Source: an uncultured Fodinibius sp.
GTDB taxonomy: Bacteria > Bacteroidota > Rhodothermia > Balneolales > Balneolaceae
Length of the DNA: 64,000 nt
Direction: 5' to 3'
NCBI GenBank assembly: GCA_913056235.1
Contig: CAJXMW010000002.1
Coordinates: forward strand, 124,001 to 188,000
Positions within the stretch are counted from its first letter, which is position 1; every line of letters begins with the position of its first letter. The notes under the pieces were generated by a model, which saw only the letters and a list, made by a program, of their open reading frames with translations, made no database searches and was not told the origin of the DNA. The position numbers and the translations under genes were made by a program. This document shows, piece after piece, positions 9,138 through 16,543 of this stretch.

Positions 9138-10024
9138 TGAAATACTCTTCTTTCACGCAGTTGCTGTCTTCCGGACTTTTAATCCTGATCAAAAAGTCAA
9201 TAAGCTTCATAGCTACAACAGTCTTAAAATTCGTTCGTCTTAGCGGAAATCCAGCAACCGCTAAATTAAAATTCCTGTTAGGGGAAAAATTTGTTTGTGT
9301 AATATTGTAGCATTCAGAGAAGGGCAAATATTGCAGATCAACTGCACAAGAAATCAGCGATTGCATTAAAACCGCTGCCTGTTGCAAAAAGAAAATCAAA
9401 TGCTTTTGAAAAGCTTGTAAAACCTTTAATAGTGCTTGTGAGTTTAACAAATGCTGCAAAAAACCTGTTAATTAAAAATCTCTGAATACGTTCTACAAAG
9501 TATCACACTAATATACAAGGAGTTTTACTATTATGTAAATGGTAATATGACACCGGTTACATTCCAGTATAGTAGCTTATTAAATTAGAGCTTTTCTTTG
9601 ATTCCCTTGCCTGAGGGCATGTCAGGCGGTTTCATCGTCGTTTTTAAAGTAATTTGAAATTTTATGATGGGAGGGGTTTCTGTTTTAAAAACAATTCGGC
9701 ATCCGGCAAGGTAATGGGAAAATGCAGCATGGTTAAAAGGCAGAACTGAAAAGAGCATATTCAGTTGAACGGGGAATATTACAGTGATATTCAATACCCG
9801 ATAACCGAAAAATAATTTGTGGACCAGAATAAGTAAGATTCTACTAAAAGCTGAAGGGAGGAGAATGGCAGAAACCGGTAGTGCCGCCATCAAAAGAAGG
9901 CGCAAAAAATTACGTAGGAAGCTTTTCTAGAATTGTCACTTAGGACTGAACTGTTGGTATAACATTTTCTATGCTTGTTCGTAGGCCAAGCGTTCGAAAA
10001 ATTCCAATCTGAAAAACTTAAATA
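9138..10024. other. 887-base gap without a convincing gene
   Basis: The region separates the divergent genes rng and the DUF5694 gene. I see no RNA gene or clear operator. A plus-strand frame without a start codon (about 9308-9484) reads as a lysine-rich peptide, and a minus-strand frame at 9585-9905 is hydrophobic and unlike known families; neither has a ribosome binding site. The only well-supported translation signal is that of the tiny frame at 9865. Confidence 0.5.
9865..9930 (+). CDS. possible 21-residue very basic peptide
   Basis: A strong Shine-Dalgarno stretch GGGAGGAG ends three bases before an ATG at 9865 and the frame stops at 9928-9930. The product is MAETGSAAIKRRRKKLRRKL plus a final Phe: an acidic-neutral start and a tail with nine Arg/Lys. 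The composition recalls small ribosome-associated proteins (the bS22/AURKAIP1 type), but the length is shorter and the match is too weak for a name. It could also be a regulatory leader peptide for the DUF5694 gene 95 bases downstream, or chance. Confidence 0.3.
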   Translation: MAETGSAAIKRRRKKLRRKLF

Positions 10025-10900
10025 ATGATGGGTCAGTCATTTTTGAAGACGAAAAAATCCAGCGTAATTGTTTGTACTCTTTTAATTTTTCTTACTCTGA
10101 CCACTGCCAACTTGGGAAGAGCTCAGGCTCAGGAGCAAACGAAAGAGCCGATTAAAGTCATGTTGCTGGGTACCGTGCATCTTGATAACCCTGGACGCGA
10201 TGCCATTAATCCCAAGGTGCCTAATATCTTGACAGAGCAAAAACAGAACGAACTTCGTGAAATGCGCCAAAGGCTGGCGGATTTTCAGCCAAATAAAGTA
10301 GCGCTGGAAGTTGAGATGAAGCATCAGGCGGACTTTGATTCGCTTTACCGGCAATTTCATGCCGGAAAATTAGACAGCTTTTCTACCGGTGATTTTGTTT
10401 CCAAGCGAAGTGAGCAGTACCAAATAGGATTTAAGTTGGCCAAGAAACGGGGACTCGAACATGTCTACGCCGTTGATCATCAAAAACCGATGGAGATGGG
10501 CCGATTAATGAAAGCCGCTAAAAAGCATGATCCAGACTTTTTGGAATATTTTAGCCGGTATAAAAAGAGTAATGCGGTACAAAACACCGATAGCCTGCTG
10601 CAAAACGGTTCACTGGTAGAACTTTATCAATCATTGAATACAGCCGAGCGCGTTGATAAATATCACGAGCCTTATGTGCGATCGTCAACGGTGACTACTG
10701 ACTCTGCGTATGTAGGAGCCGAGGTGACAACCCAGTACTACGAGCGCAACCTGCGCATTTATGCCAACCTGATGAAAGTGGCCGAGCCGGGGGATCGTAT
10801 TTTTGTGATGTTCGGAGCGGGACACCAGCCATTTTTGCGACCCTTGCTTAAGGATTCCCCACGCGTGGAATTTGTGGATCCGATGGGGTACCTGAAGTGA
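10025..10900 (+). CDS. DUF5694 domain-containing exported protein (TraB/TIKI-like fold)
   Basis: The 291-residue protein has a signal peptide (hydrophobic core about residues 14-30, cleavage near AQA/QEQ). The mature part has the marks of the TraB/PrgY/TIKI superfamily: MLLGTVHLDNPG near the start, ALEVE about residue 96, and FGAGHQPFLRPLL near the end. In TIKI proteins the GxxH and Glu/His residues form a metallopeptidase-like site; DUF5694 proteins have not been assigned a reaction. Two ATG codons are adjacent (10025 and 10028) and either could start translation. It is convergent with murA with a gap of only 35 bases and no evident U-run terminator. Confidence 0.75.
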   Translation: MMGQSFLKTKKSSVIVCTLLIFLTLTTANLGRAQAQEQTKEPIKVMLLGTVHLDNPGRDAINPKVPNILTEQKQNELREMRQRLADFQPNKVALEVEMKHQADFDSLYRQFHAGKLDSFSTGDFVSKRSEQYQIGFKLAKKRGLEHVYAVDHQKPMEMGRLMKAAKKHDPDFLEYFSRYKKSNAVQNTDSLLQNGSLVELYQSLNTAERVDKYHEPYVRSSTVTTDSAYVGAEVTTQYYERNLRIYANLMKVAEPGDRIFVMFGAGHQPFLRPLLKDSPRVEFVDPMGYLK

Positions 10901-10935
10901 TCGCTCATTAGACCCAGAATTAACTCCGGGGTTTA

Positions 10936-12207
10936 TTAAGCATCCTGATCTACGCGTTTAATATTGGCGCCTACGTTCCTAAGCTTTTGTTCCAGATCCT
11001 CGTAGCCACGGTCGAGGTGGTAGATCCGCAGTACATCGGTTGTGCCCTTGGCGACCATGCCAGCTAGCACCAGGCTTACGCTGGCACGCAGATCGGTACT
11101 CATTACCGAAGCGCCTTTGAGCGGTGTCTTGCCCTTGATATGGACCGTGTTTTGTTCCACATCCATGTCGGCGCCCAATCGTGTAACTTCGGGGACATAG
11201 CTAAATCGATCATCATAAATAGTGTCGGTGACCGAACAACTGCCTTCGGCTTGTGTCATCATCGTTGACCACTGGGCCTGCAAATCTGTTGGAAAGCCGG
11301 GATAAACTTTTGTTTTAATTGAAGTCGGGTTGATGGTGTCGGGCGCTTTAATGTGGATGGTGCTGTCTTCAATCGTCATATCCACACCTGTTTTGCGAAA
11401 GGTCTCGGGAAAGTGTCCCAAGTCATCCACATCCGCATTGGTGATGGTCACGTCCGACTCGGGATGCATGGCGGCGGCAATCATAAAGGTACCGGTTTCG
11501 ATGCGGTCGGAAGCGTTGCGGACTTCAATACCACTCAGGCTGTCCACGCCACGAATGGTGAGCGTGTCGGTACCAATGCCTTCAATATTAGCCCCCATCT
11601 CGGATAGCGTTTCACAAAGCAGTACCGCATCGGGTTCGCGGGCGGCATTTTTGATGGTAAATTCTTCAGCGCGCAGCACGGAAGCCAGCACGAGATTAAT
11701 TGTAGCTCCCACGCTGCTGGGTTCGAGTTTGAACGTGCCGCCCTTCATCTGCTTAGGGGCACTGGCAATTACATAGCCTTGGTCGAGCTCGATATCGACA
11801 CCCATTTCGCGCATGCCATCGAGGTGAAGGTCAACGGGACGAGGTCCCCATGCACAGCCGCCCGGCAATGAAACTTTAGCCTGGCCAAACTTACCGACCA
11901 GAGCGCCCAGCATATAAAAAGAGGCGCGCATTTTCCGCACGAGCTCATAGGGAGCTTCCAAATGTGAAAGATGTTTGGGGTCGATAGTGAGCGTTGCTTC
12001 CTCCTCATTAAAGTCCACATGTGTCCCGGTTACGCGAATCACATTATTAAATGTATAAACATCCCGGAGCTTGGGGACATTAGTAATGGTAGTGGGCGAA
12101 TCGCCGAGGATGGCGGTGGCCATCAAGGGGAGGGCCGCATTTTTTGAACCGCTAATGGGGATGGTTCCTTTGAGAGGGGTAGGTCCTTCTATAACAAATT
12201 TATCCAC
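10936..12207 (-). CDS. murA: UDP-N-acetylglucosamine 1-carboxyvinyltransferase MurA
   Basis: MurA transfers enolpyruvate from PEP to UDP-GlcNAc, the first committed step of peptidoglycan synthesis in the cytosol. The 423-residue protein has SGSKNAALP near residue 20 (the conserved Lys and Asn that bind substrate) and the catalytic cysteine in GGCAWGPRP (about 116), so it should be sensitive to fosfomycin. The only in-frame start that preserves the family N-terminus (MDKFVIEGP) is a GTG at 12207, eight bases inside the end of the biotin-carrier gene, which implies coupling to that gene. Length is normal. Confidence 0.96.
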   Translation of the reverse strand: MDKFVIEGPTPLKGTIPISGSKNAALPLMATAILGDSPTTITNVPKLRDVYTFNNVIRVTGTHVDFNEEEATLTIDPKHLSHLEAPYELVRKMRASFYMLGALVGKFGQAKVSLPGGCAWGPRPVDLHLDGMREMGVDIELDQGYVIASAPKQMKGGTFKLEPSSVGATINLVLASVLRAEEFTIKNAAREPDAVLLCETLSEMGANIEGIGTDTLTIRGVDSLSGIEVRNASDRIETGTFMIAAAMHPESDVTITNADVDDLGHFPETFRKTGVDMTIEDSTIHIKAPDTINPTSIKTKVYPGFPTDLQAQWSTMMTQAEGSCSVTDTIYDDRFSYVPEVTRLGADMDVEQNTVHIKGKTPLKGASVMSTDLRASVSLVLAGMVAKGTTDVLRIYHLDRGYEDLEQKLRNVGANIKRVDQDA

Positions 12208-12709
12208 TTGCTTCGATTTCTAAGATTACTGCATTTTTATCGAGAGAGTCTCCTTTGGATACGGCAATGGAGGTAACCGTCCCCTTGATCGGGGCTTTGA
12301 GTTCGTTTTCCATCTTCATGGCTTCCAGAATGGCCACGGGATCGCCCAGCTCCACGTCGTCGCCTTCGCTGACGAGTACTTCTAGAATCTTGCCCGGCAT
12401 GGGAGCATTGAGTTCGCCTTCAGCGATTTCGCCGGCACGCTTGAATCCAAGGCGATCGAGCAGCAGGTCCTGCTCATTGCGTACATCTACTTCGTACCAG
12501 TGGCCGTCGAGGGTGAACGTTACTGTATGCTTGTCGTACTCTACGTTATCGATTTTGTAGAGCTTTGTTCCCATCCGCAGCAGATAGCGTCCATTGGGCT
12601 GCCGGTGAAACTGATACGGTTGCTTTTCGTCTCCAAACTGTACTTCGCCGGACTCTTCCAGCAGTTCCAGTTCGGTTACGTTGTCATTTATATTGGCTTC
12701 AAACTTCAT
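12200..12709 (-). CDS. biotin carboxyl carrier protein / biotin-lipoyl domain protein
   Basis: The 169-residue protein has an N-terminal beta-rich domain (about 1-95) and a C-terminal biotinyl domain (about 96-169) with the biotinylation motif AMKM (Lys about residue 131) inside ILEAMKMENELKAP. It resembles the carrier part of acetyl-/propionyl-CoA carboxylase or of 3-methylcrotonyl-CoA carboxylase, where biotin shuttles carboxylate between biotin carboxylase and carboxyltransferase. Neither partner lies next to it here. The N-terminal domain is like the BT domain of PCC-type alpha subunits, suggesting a stand-alone carrier from a split acyl-CoA carboxylase. The ATG follows the upstream gene's stop after one base (TGATATG). 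Confidence 0.85.
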   Translation of the reverse strand: MKFEANINDNVTELELLEESGEVQFGDEKQPYQFHRQPNGRYLLRMGTKLYKIDNVEYDKHTVTFTLDGHWYEVDVRNEQDLLLDRLGFKRAGEIAEGELNAPMPGKILEVLVSEGDDVELGDPVAILEAMKMENELKAPIKGTVTSIAVSKGDSLDKNAVILEIEASG

Positions 12710-12710
12710 A

Positions 12711-12986
12711 TCATCGGGATTTAATTTCAGCGAGCCCCTTACTTGTGGCTCGGAAGGTAAAATCTTGCAGGTTATCAGAATCGTAAAAGCTGGTTAGCGC
12801 AATTTTGGTGCCGCTGCGCTCGTAGGCCTCAATGAATCCGAAACTCAACAGGTTGATCAAATCGTCGCGCAGTTCACCATATAGCAAGCCCGTTTCGTCC
12901 AGGATATCCTGGAATGTCTCGGGAAAAATTAGCTTCTCGAGTACTTGCTGTTCTGTTTTCGTGATCTTTTTCTTTCGCTTACTCAT
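12711..12986 (-). CDS. hypothetical protein, winged-helix-like
   Basis: I do not recognise this 91-residue protein. It begins with a basic segment (KRKKK), then a helix-rich region with hydrophobic spacing (VLEKLIFPETFQDILDETG, LRDDLINLLSFGFIEAY) that resembles the helix-turn-helix plus wing arrangement of small MarR/ArsR-type domains, followed by a beta-like end. A DNA- or protein-binding role is plausible only from this pattern. Its stop codon is one base before the biotin-carrier ATG, so it is the first gene of a coupled trio ending with murA. It may be an accessory to the carboxylase. Confidence 0.6.
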   Translation of the reverse strand: MSKRKKKITKTEQQVLEKLIFPETFQDILDETGLLYGELRDDLINLLSFGFIEAYERSGTKIALTSFYDSDNLQDFTFRATSKGLAEIKSR

Positions 12987-13042
12987 ACAATTCTGCGCTT
13001 TTTGGAAACTTGAAAATAGGAGCCAAAGTTCTTTTTAACAAC

Positions 13043-13573
13043 TTATTCGATACGGATATCTCCGTAGGTAATAACGTTTTGCTGGCCATCATAAATCAGT
13101 ATGCGATATAGGCCTGAAGCCTGACTGCCACCGGTGGATCCGGAAATGATTTGTCCGCTTAGGTTGATAGTTTCAAGGGTTGGGGAAGAAATGTCATTAA
13201 TAGGAGAGTAGGGGCCATTGGGTCGTTCATTAACATTTTCGAATATGAAAACTTCTATCTGGTTTAAAGTTTCTATATTCCGAATATAGAGGTTTATCTT
13301 CAAATCTTGGTTGTATGATAATGGGTTTGGGTAGGGTGGTTGTTCATCGGGAGTACCAACTACCACAAGCCCTCTGTACATTGGACTAATGCGCCAATCG
13401 TCGGAGTCAGTAGAAATTATATTACCTTGATCGTCAGTTTCAGTAATTTTATCTGGCTGACTATTTGCTTCTCTTTCAAACTCCCGCTGGTCATTACTCT
13501 TGGAGCAGGTGGCCATCGAAAATCCTATAAACAGCAGGACGACAATATACGTTGCAGATAAATGTATGCGCAT
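13043..13573 (-). CDS. predicted lipoprotein of unknown function
   Basis: The frame remains open to 13663, but I choose the ATG at 13573: it gives MRIHLSATYIVVLLFIGFSM followed by ATC, a signal peptide ending with a lipobox cysteine, and avoids overlap with the divergent gene start at 13662. The mature protein of about 150 residues has an acidic linker (QPDKITETDDQGN) and a beta-rich domain with alternating hydrophobics (LKINLYIRN, QIEVFIFEN, YRILIYDGQQNVITYGDIRI), likely an immunoglobulin-like fold. I recognise no family. It lies 56 bases before the small gene at 12986 and could be in the same transcript. Confidence 0.6.
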   Translation of the reverse strand: MRIHLSATYIVVLLFIGFSMATCSKSNDQREFEREANSQPDKITETDDQGNIISTDSDDWRISPMYRGLVVVGTPDEQPPYPNPLSYNQDLKINLYIRNIETLNQIEVFIFENVNERPNGPYSPINDISSPTLETINLSGQIISGSTGGSQASGLYRILIYDGQQNVITYGDIRIE

Positions 13574-13661
13574 GAACGAAATAATTCTGTGATACCTTAA
13601 ATAATGCTTCAAATTAAGGATAATAATATCGAACTTTGGACGCTTAATTAAAATAATTTCC

Positions 13662-14507
13662 ATGCCGGCCTTGAAACCTGTGACGCGCTTGAAAAAAATT
13701 GGACTACTACTTGGGATCGTCTTGCTAGTTATACCATCTAACGAAATTATGGCCCAGGATTCGCTGCTTACCTTCGAGCATCCGGATCGGCCGCCTACAA
13801 TGGATGAGTTGCTGCAATGGAAAGAGGTGTTTACCTATGAAGTGCGGTTCAGCTTTTTTAAGCTGGGCGAAGTACAGACGACCATCGTGCGCGATACCAC
13901 GTATCAAGGTGAAAAAATGTGGTGGCTGCGCACGATTATCACGTCGAATCCCGGCATCCCGTTCGTAGGCAAAGAGGAAAATCACTATAACACCTTAATG
14001 GTTGAGTCCGATAGCCTGCCCTATACACAACTTTATTGGCGCGACAATGTTGATGAGCAGGAGTTCGATAGCGAGCGTTACGTCTTCGACTATGAAAATG
14101 AGCAAGTATATTATTTCGAGAAAGGAGCCCCGGTAGATACGCTGGAACTGACGGAGCCTTCGAGTTCAGGACAGCTTATCTTTTACTATTCGCGGCTTTT
14201 TGCGGGCACGAATAAAGACTACCGGCTGCCGGTCTACCTAAAGCAGGAAAAAGGCTACATCAACGGCACCAATAGCACTGAGATTGAGATGCGGGAATAC
14301 AAAGCATTCGAGGATCCGGTCAAAACATACTACAGCGAAGGGAATGCTGATATTGACGGTCCGTTTGGTTTTCGGGGTGAGTACAAAGCGTGGTATATTG
14401 CGGATGATCTTCGCATCCCCGCCGAAGCCCATGCCAAGGTTTGGCTTGGCAACGTTAAGGTTAAACTTATTGATTACAAAAAGATACTAAGAACACTATT
14501 GCCATGA
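13662..14507 (+). CDS. DUF3108 domain-containing exported protein
   Basis: A signal peptide ([15 protein letters not shown], cleavage near IMAQ/DS) leads into a beta-rich domain typical of DUF3108: [19 protein letters not shown], a [17 protein letters not shown] block, the [12 protein letters not shown] core and the terminal [13 protein letters not shown]. Such proteins are periplasmic or outer-membrane associated and often found with envelope biogenesis genes; their biochemical role is unknown. Length (281) is normal. The stop overlaps the dut start by four bases (ATGA), so both are translated from one message. The start is divergent from the lipoprotein gene. Confidence 0.78.
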   Translation: MPALKPVTRLKKIGLLLGIVLLVIPSNEIMAQDSLLTFEHPDRPPTMDELLQWKEVFTYEVRFSFFKLGEVQTTIVRDTTYQGEKMWWLRTIITSNPGIPFVGKEENHYNTLMVESDSLPYTQLYWRDNVDEQEFDSERYVFDYENEQVYYFEKGAPVDTLELTEPSSSGQLIFYYSRLFAGTNKDYRLPVYLKQEKGYINGTNSTEIEMREYKAFEDPVKTYYSEGNADIDGPFGFRGEYKAWYIADDLRIPAEAHAKVWLGNVKVKLIDYKKILRTLLP

Positions 14508-14947
14508 ACATCCAGTTTAAGAAACTACCTCATGCTAAAGATTTGCCTCTGCCATCCTATGAGTCTAGATATGCGGCAGGAATGGATATCCGGGCCGCCC
14601 TTGACGAGCCGGTGGAACTGTCTCCCGGCCAGCGTAAGCTCATTCCCACGGGCTTACAGATGGCTATGCCTGAAGGGTACGAGGCGCAAATACGTCCCCG
14701 CAGTGGACTGGCCTACCGTAACGGAATCACCATGTTGAATACACCCGGTACTATTGACGCTGACTATCGCGGAGAAGTAAAAGTGCTGGCCGTAAACCTT
14801 GGAGATGAACCCTTCGTTATCCAACACGGCGACCGCGTGGCCCAGATGGTCATTGCTCCGGTCACCCAGGCAGATGTTCAGGAAGTGGACGACCTCTCTG
14901 AAACAGAACGTGCCGACGGCGGGTTTGGCAGTACCGGTGTTAAATAA
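14504..14947 (+). CDS. dut: deoxyuridine 5'-triphosphate nucleotidohydrolase (dUTPase)
   Basis: The 147-residue protein has all five trimeric-dUTPase motifs: AGMDIRA (motif 1), [10 protein letters not shown] (2), [16 protein letters not shown] (3, with the catalytic Asp), [13 protein letters not shown] (4) and [11 protein letters not shown] (5, the C-terminal arm that closes over the nucleotide). It hydrolyses dUTP to dUMP and pyrophosphate, keeping uracil out of DNA and feeding thymidylate synthesis. It is translationally coupled to the DUF3108 gene and followed by an MFS transporter gene; this neighbourhood does not add to its function. Confidence 0.97.
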   Translation: MNIQFKKLPHAKDLPLPSYESRYAAGMDIRAALDEPVELSPGQRKLIPTGLQMAMPEGYEAQIRPRSGLAYRNGITMLNTPGTIDADYRGEVKVLAVNLGDEPFVIQHGDRVAQMVIAPVTQADVQEVDDLSETERADGGFGSTGVK

Positions 14948-15010
14948 GCCACAGATCAATACAGATTTATCAGATAAATCAGTTGGAATCCGTGTACATC
15001 AGTGGCAAAA
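14948..15010. repeat. degenerate palindromic intergenic element
   Basis: The gap after dut begins GCCACAGAT and ends ATCAGTGGC, an inverted pair with one mismatch, with a further internal pair of TTTATCAGATAAA (near 14966-14979). Elements with this kind of wording are scattered between genes in Bacteroidota and relatives. It may also act as a weak transcription stop for dut. Confidence 0.35.
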
Positions 15011-15016
15011 TAAATT

Positions 15017-16309
15017 ATGCTCGATAAGATACGTCCATATATCAACCTAGTATCCAACAACCAGAACTACCGCCGGTTGTGGCTCAGCCAGGTTGTATCC
15101 AATTTTGGGGATTGGTTTGGTATTCTTGCCGTGTACGCCCTTATCACGAAATATTCTGATTCCGAATTTCTGTTGGGACTTATTATTGTAGTCAAAATGA
15201 TGAGTCTTGCCAGCTTTTCGCCCTTTGCCGGCTACCTGACCGATCGTTTCAACCGCCGCCGTATCATGATTACTTGCGACTTGCTTCGCGGGATGCTCGT
15301 GCTGGGATTGTTGCTGGTCGTTTCTTACGATACACTCTGGCTGGCTTACGTGCTTACGGCTCTGCAGATGATGCTTTCAGCTATCTTTGAGCCGGCCAAG
15401 ACCTCGTCTATCCCAAACGTAACTACCGAGGACGAGCTTGTTGATGCCAATGTGTTATCTTCTGCAAGCTGGAGCATTATCTTTACTATGGGGATGGGAT
15501 TTGGCGGGCTGGCCACGGCTTGGTTGGGCACCGATCTCGTTTTTATCATTGATGCCGGCAGTTATGTCGTCTCGTCGTGGTTTATATATCAGGCCGTGAT
15601 TCCTCAGAAGCAGATGTCCGAGGCCGAACTCAAGCGCACACGGAATCCACTCACAGGCATCAAAGAAGGATTTCAGTATCTGTGGAGTAATCGTCAGGTG
15701 CTGCGTCCCACCTTGGCTAAAGGTTGTTTTACGATGTTTTTGGGTGCTCTTACCTACATGCTGATTTTAGTATCCGAGGATGTGCTGATGATGGGCAGCG
15801 TCGGTATTGGACTTCTCTATGCGGCGCGGGGCGTAGGTACGGGTATTGGGCCGGTGATTGGGCGTCGCATTTTTAATCGCGAACGCGACTGGGTGCGAGC
15901 GATGGGTTTTTGTATGATCTTTGGTGGATTGATGTATTCTATAGTAGGACTGACAACTAGTTTTACCATCATGATGATTTTCGTTTTTATCGCTCATGCG
16001 GCATCAGGGGCTAACTGGGTGATGAGTACGGTGCTGCTGCAGCGCCGTACGCCAGACACGTTTCGCGGCCGTGTTTTTAGTACGGAGTGGCTGTTGTTTA
16101 CACTGGCGCAGTCAGCCTCCGTGATCGTTGCCTCATGGGTGCTTGAAAACGGCTGGCTTAACATTCAGGATACGATGATCATCTTCGCATTGGGATTGGC
16201 CGTAGTTGGAATAGTCTGGCACTGGATGGTGGCATCGCAGGAAGAGACTTATCAACAAATAGTAAAAGAAAGGGAGCAATCGTCAGCTGTGAAAACTGCT
16301 GAACCATAG
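15017..16309 (+). CDS. MFS transporter (EntS/LmrP-like exporter group)
   Basis: The 430-residue protein has about twelve hydrophobic segments. The N-terminal part (NYRRLWLSQVVSNFGDWF) and the inter-helix loop GYLTDRFNRRRIMITCDLLR (the MFS motif A position) match the multidrug/enterobactin-exporter group of the major facilitator superfamily. Loops are short and the C-terminus is charged and cytosolic. Substrate cannot be read from the sequence. It starts 69 bases after dut, past a repeat-like element, so co-transcription is uncertain. A perfect hairpin lies 150 bases after its stop. Confidence 0.85.
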   Translation: MLDKIRPYINLVSNNQNYRRLWLSQVVSNFGDWFGILAVYALITKYSDSEFLLGLIIVVKMMSLASFSPFAGYLTDRFNRRRIMITCDLLRGMLVLGLLLVVSYDTLWLAYVLTALQMMLSAIFEPAKTSSIPNVTTEDELVDANVLSSASWSIIFTMGMGFGGLATAWLGTDLVFIIDAGSYVVSSWFIYQAVIPQKQMSEAELKRTRNPLTGIKEGFQYLWSNRQVLRPTLAKGCFTMFLGALTYMLILVSEDVLMMGSVGIGLLYAARGVGTGIGPVIGRRIFNRERDWVRAMGFCMIFGGLMYSIVGLTTSFTIMMIFVFIAHAASGANWVMSTVLLQRRTPDTFRGRVFSTEWLLFTLAQSASVIVASWVLENGWLNIQDTMIIFALGLAVVGIVWHWMVASQEETYQQIVKEREQSSAVKTAEP

Positions 16310-16460
16310 CTATAAAACGTAACATTGATAAGAATATGCACTATCAAAGAAGCTTTTAATAACACCTTAGAATAATTTTCGGGATGGTACCGCGCAATCG
16401 GTCTGTCAGGAATGGGGCTGGTTGAGAAGTTCTATCAATGGATTTGAAAGGACATACTAA

Positions 16461-16493
16461 AACCCTTCCAGGGTTTGGAACCCTGGAAGGGTT
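16461..16493. terminator. perfect 15-bp hairpin between convergent genes
   Basis: AACCCTTCCAGGGTT, loop TGG, then its exact complement form a 15-bp stem with a three-base loop. It lies between the convergent MFS (ending 16309) and S9 peptidase (ending 16544) genes, so it can stop transcription from both sides; the minus transcript continues with GTTTTAG, which is a better terminator tail. The wording is also that of a common Bacteroidota REP-like palindrome (AACCCTnnAGGGTT). Confidence 0.7.
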
Positions 16494-16543
16494 GATTATT
16501 TATTACCAAAGTGTAGGGACTGTATAAAACCAGAGTTAAAAGA

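Noticed and set aside
9308-9484. lysine-rich plus-strand frame resembling histone-like proteins
   Set aside because: No start codon after the upstream stop, no ribosome site, and no motif; left as unexplained sequence.
9585-9905. 106-codon minus-strand frame
   Set aside because: Hydrophobic start and no ribosome site or family; composition fits chance, and the strong ribosome site in this stretch is on the other strand.
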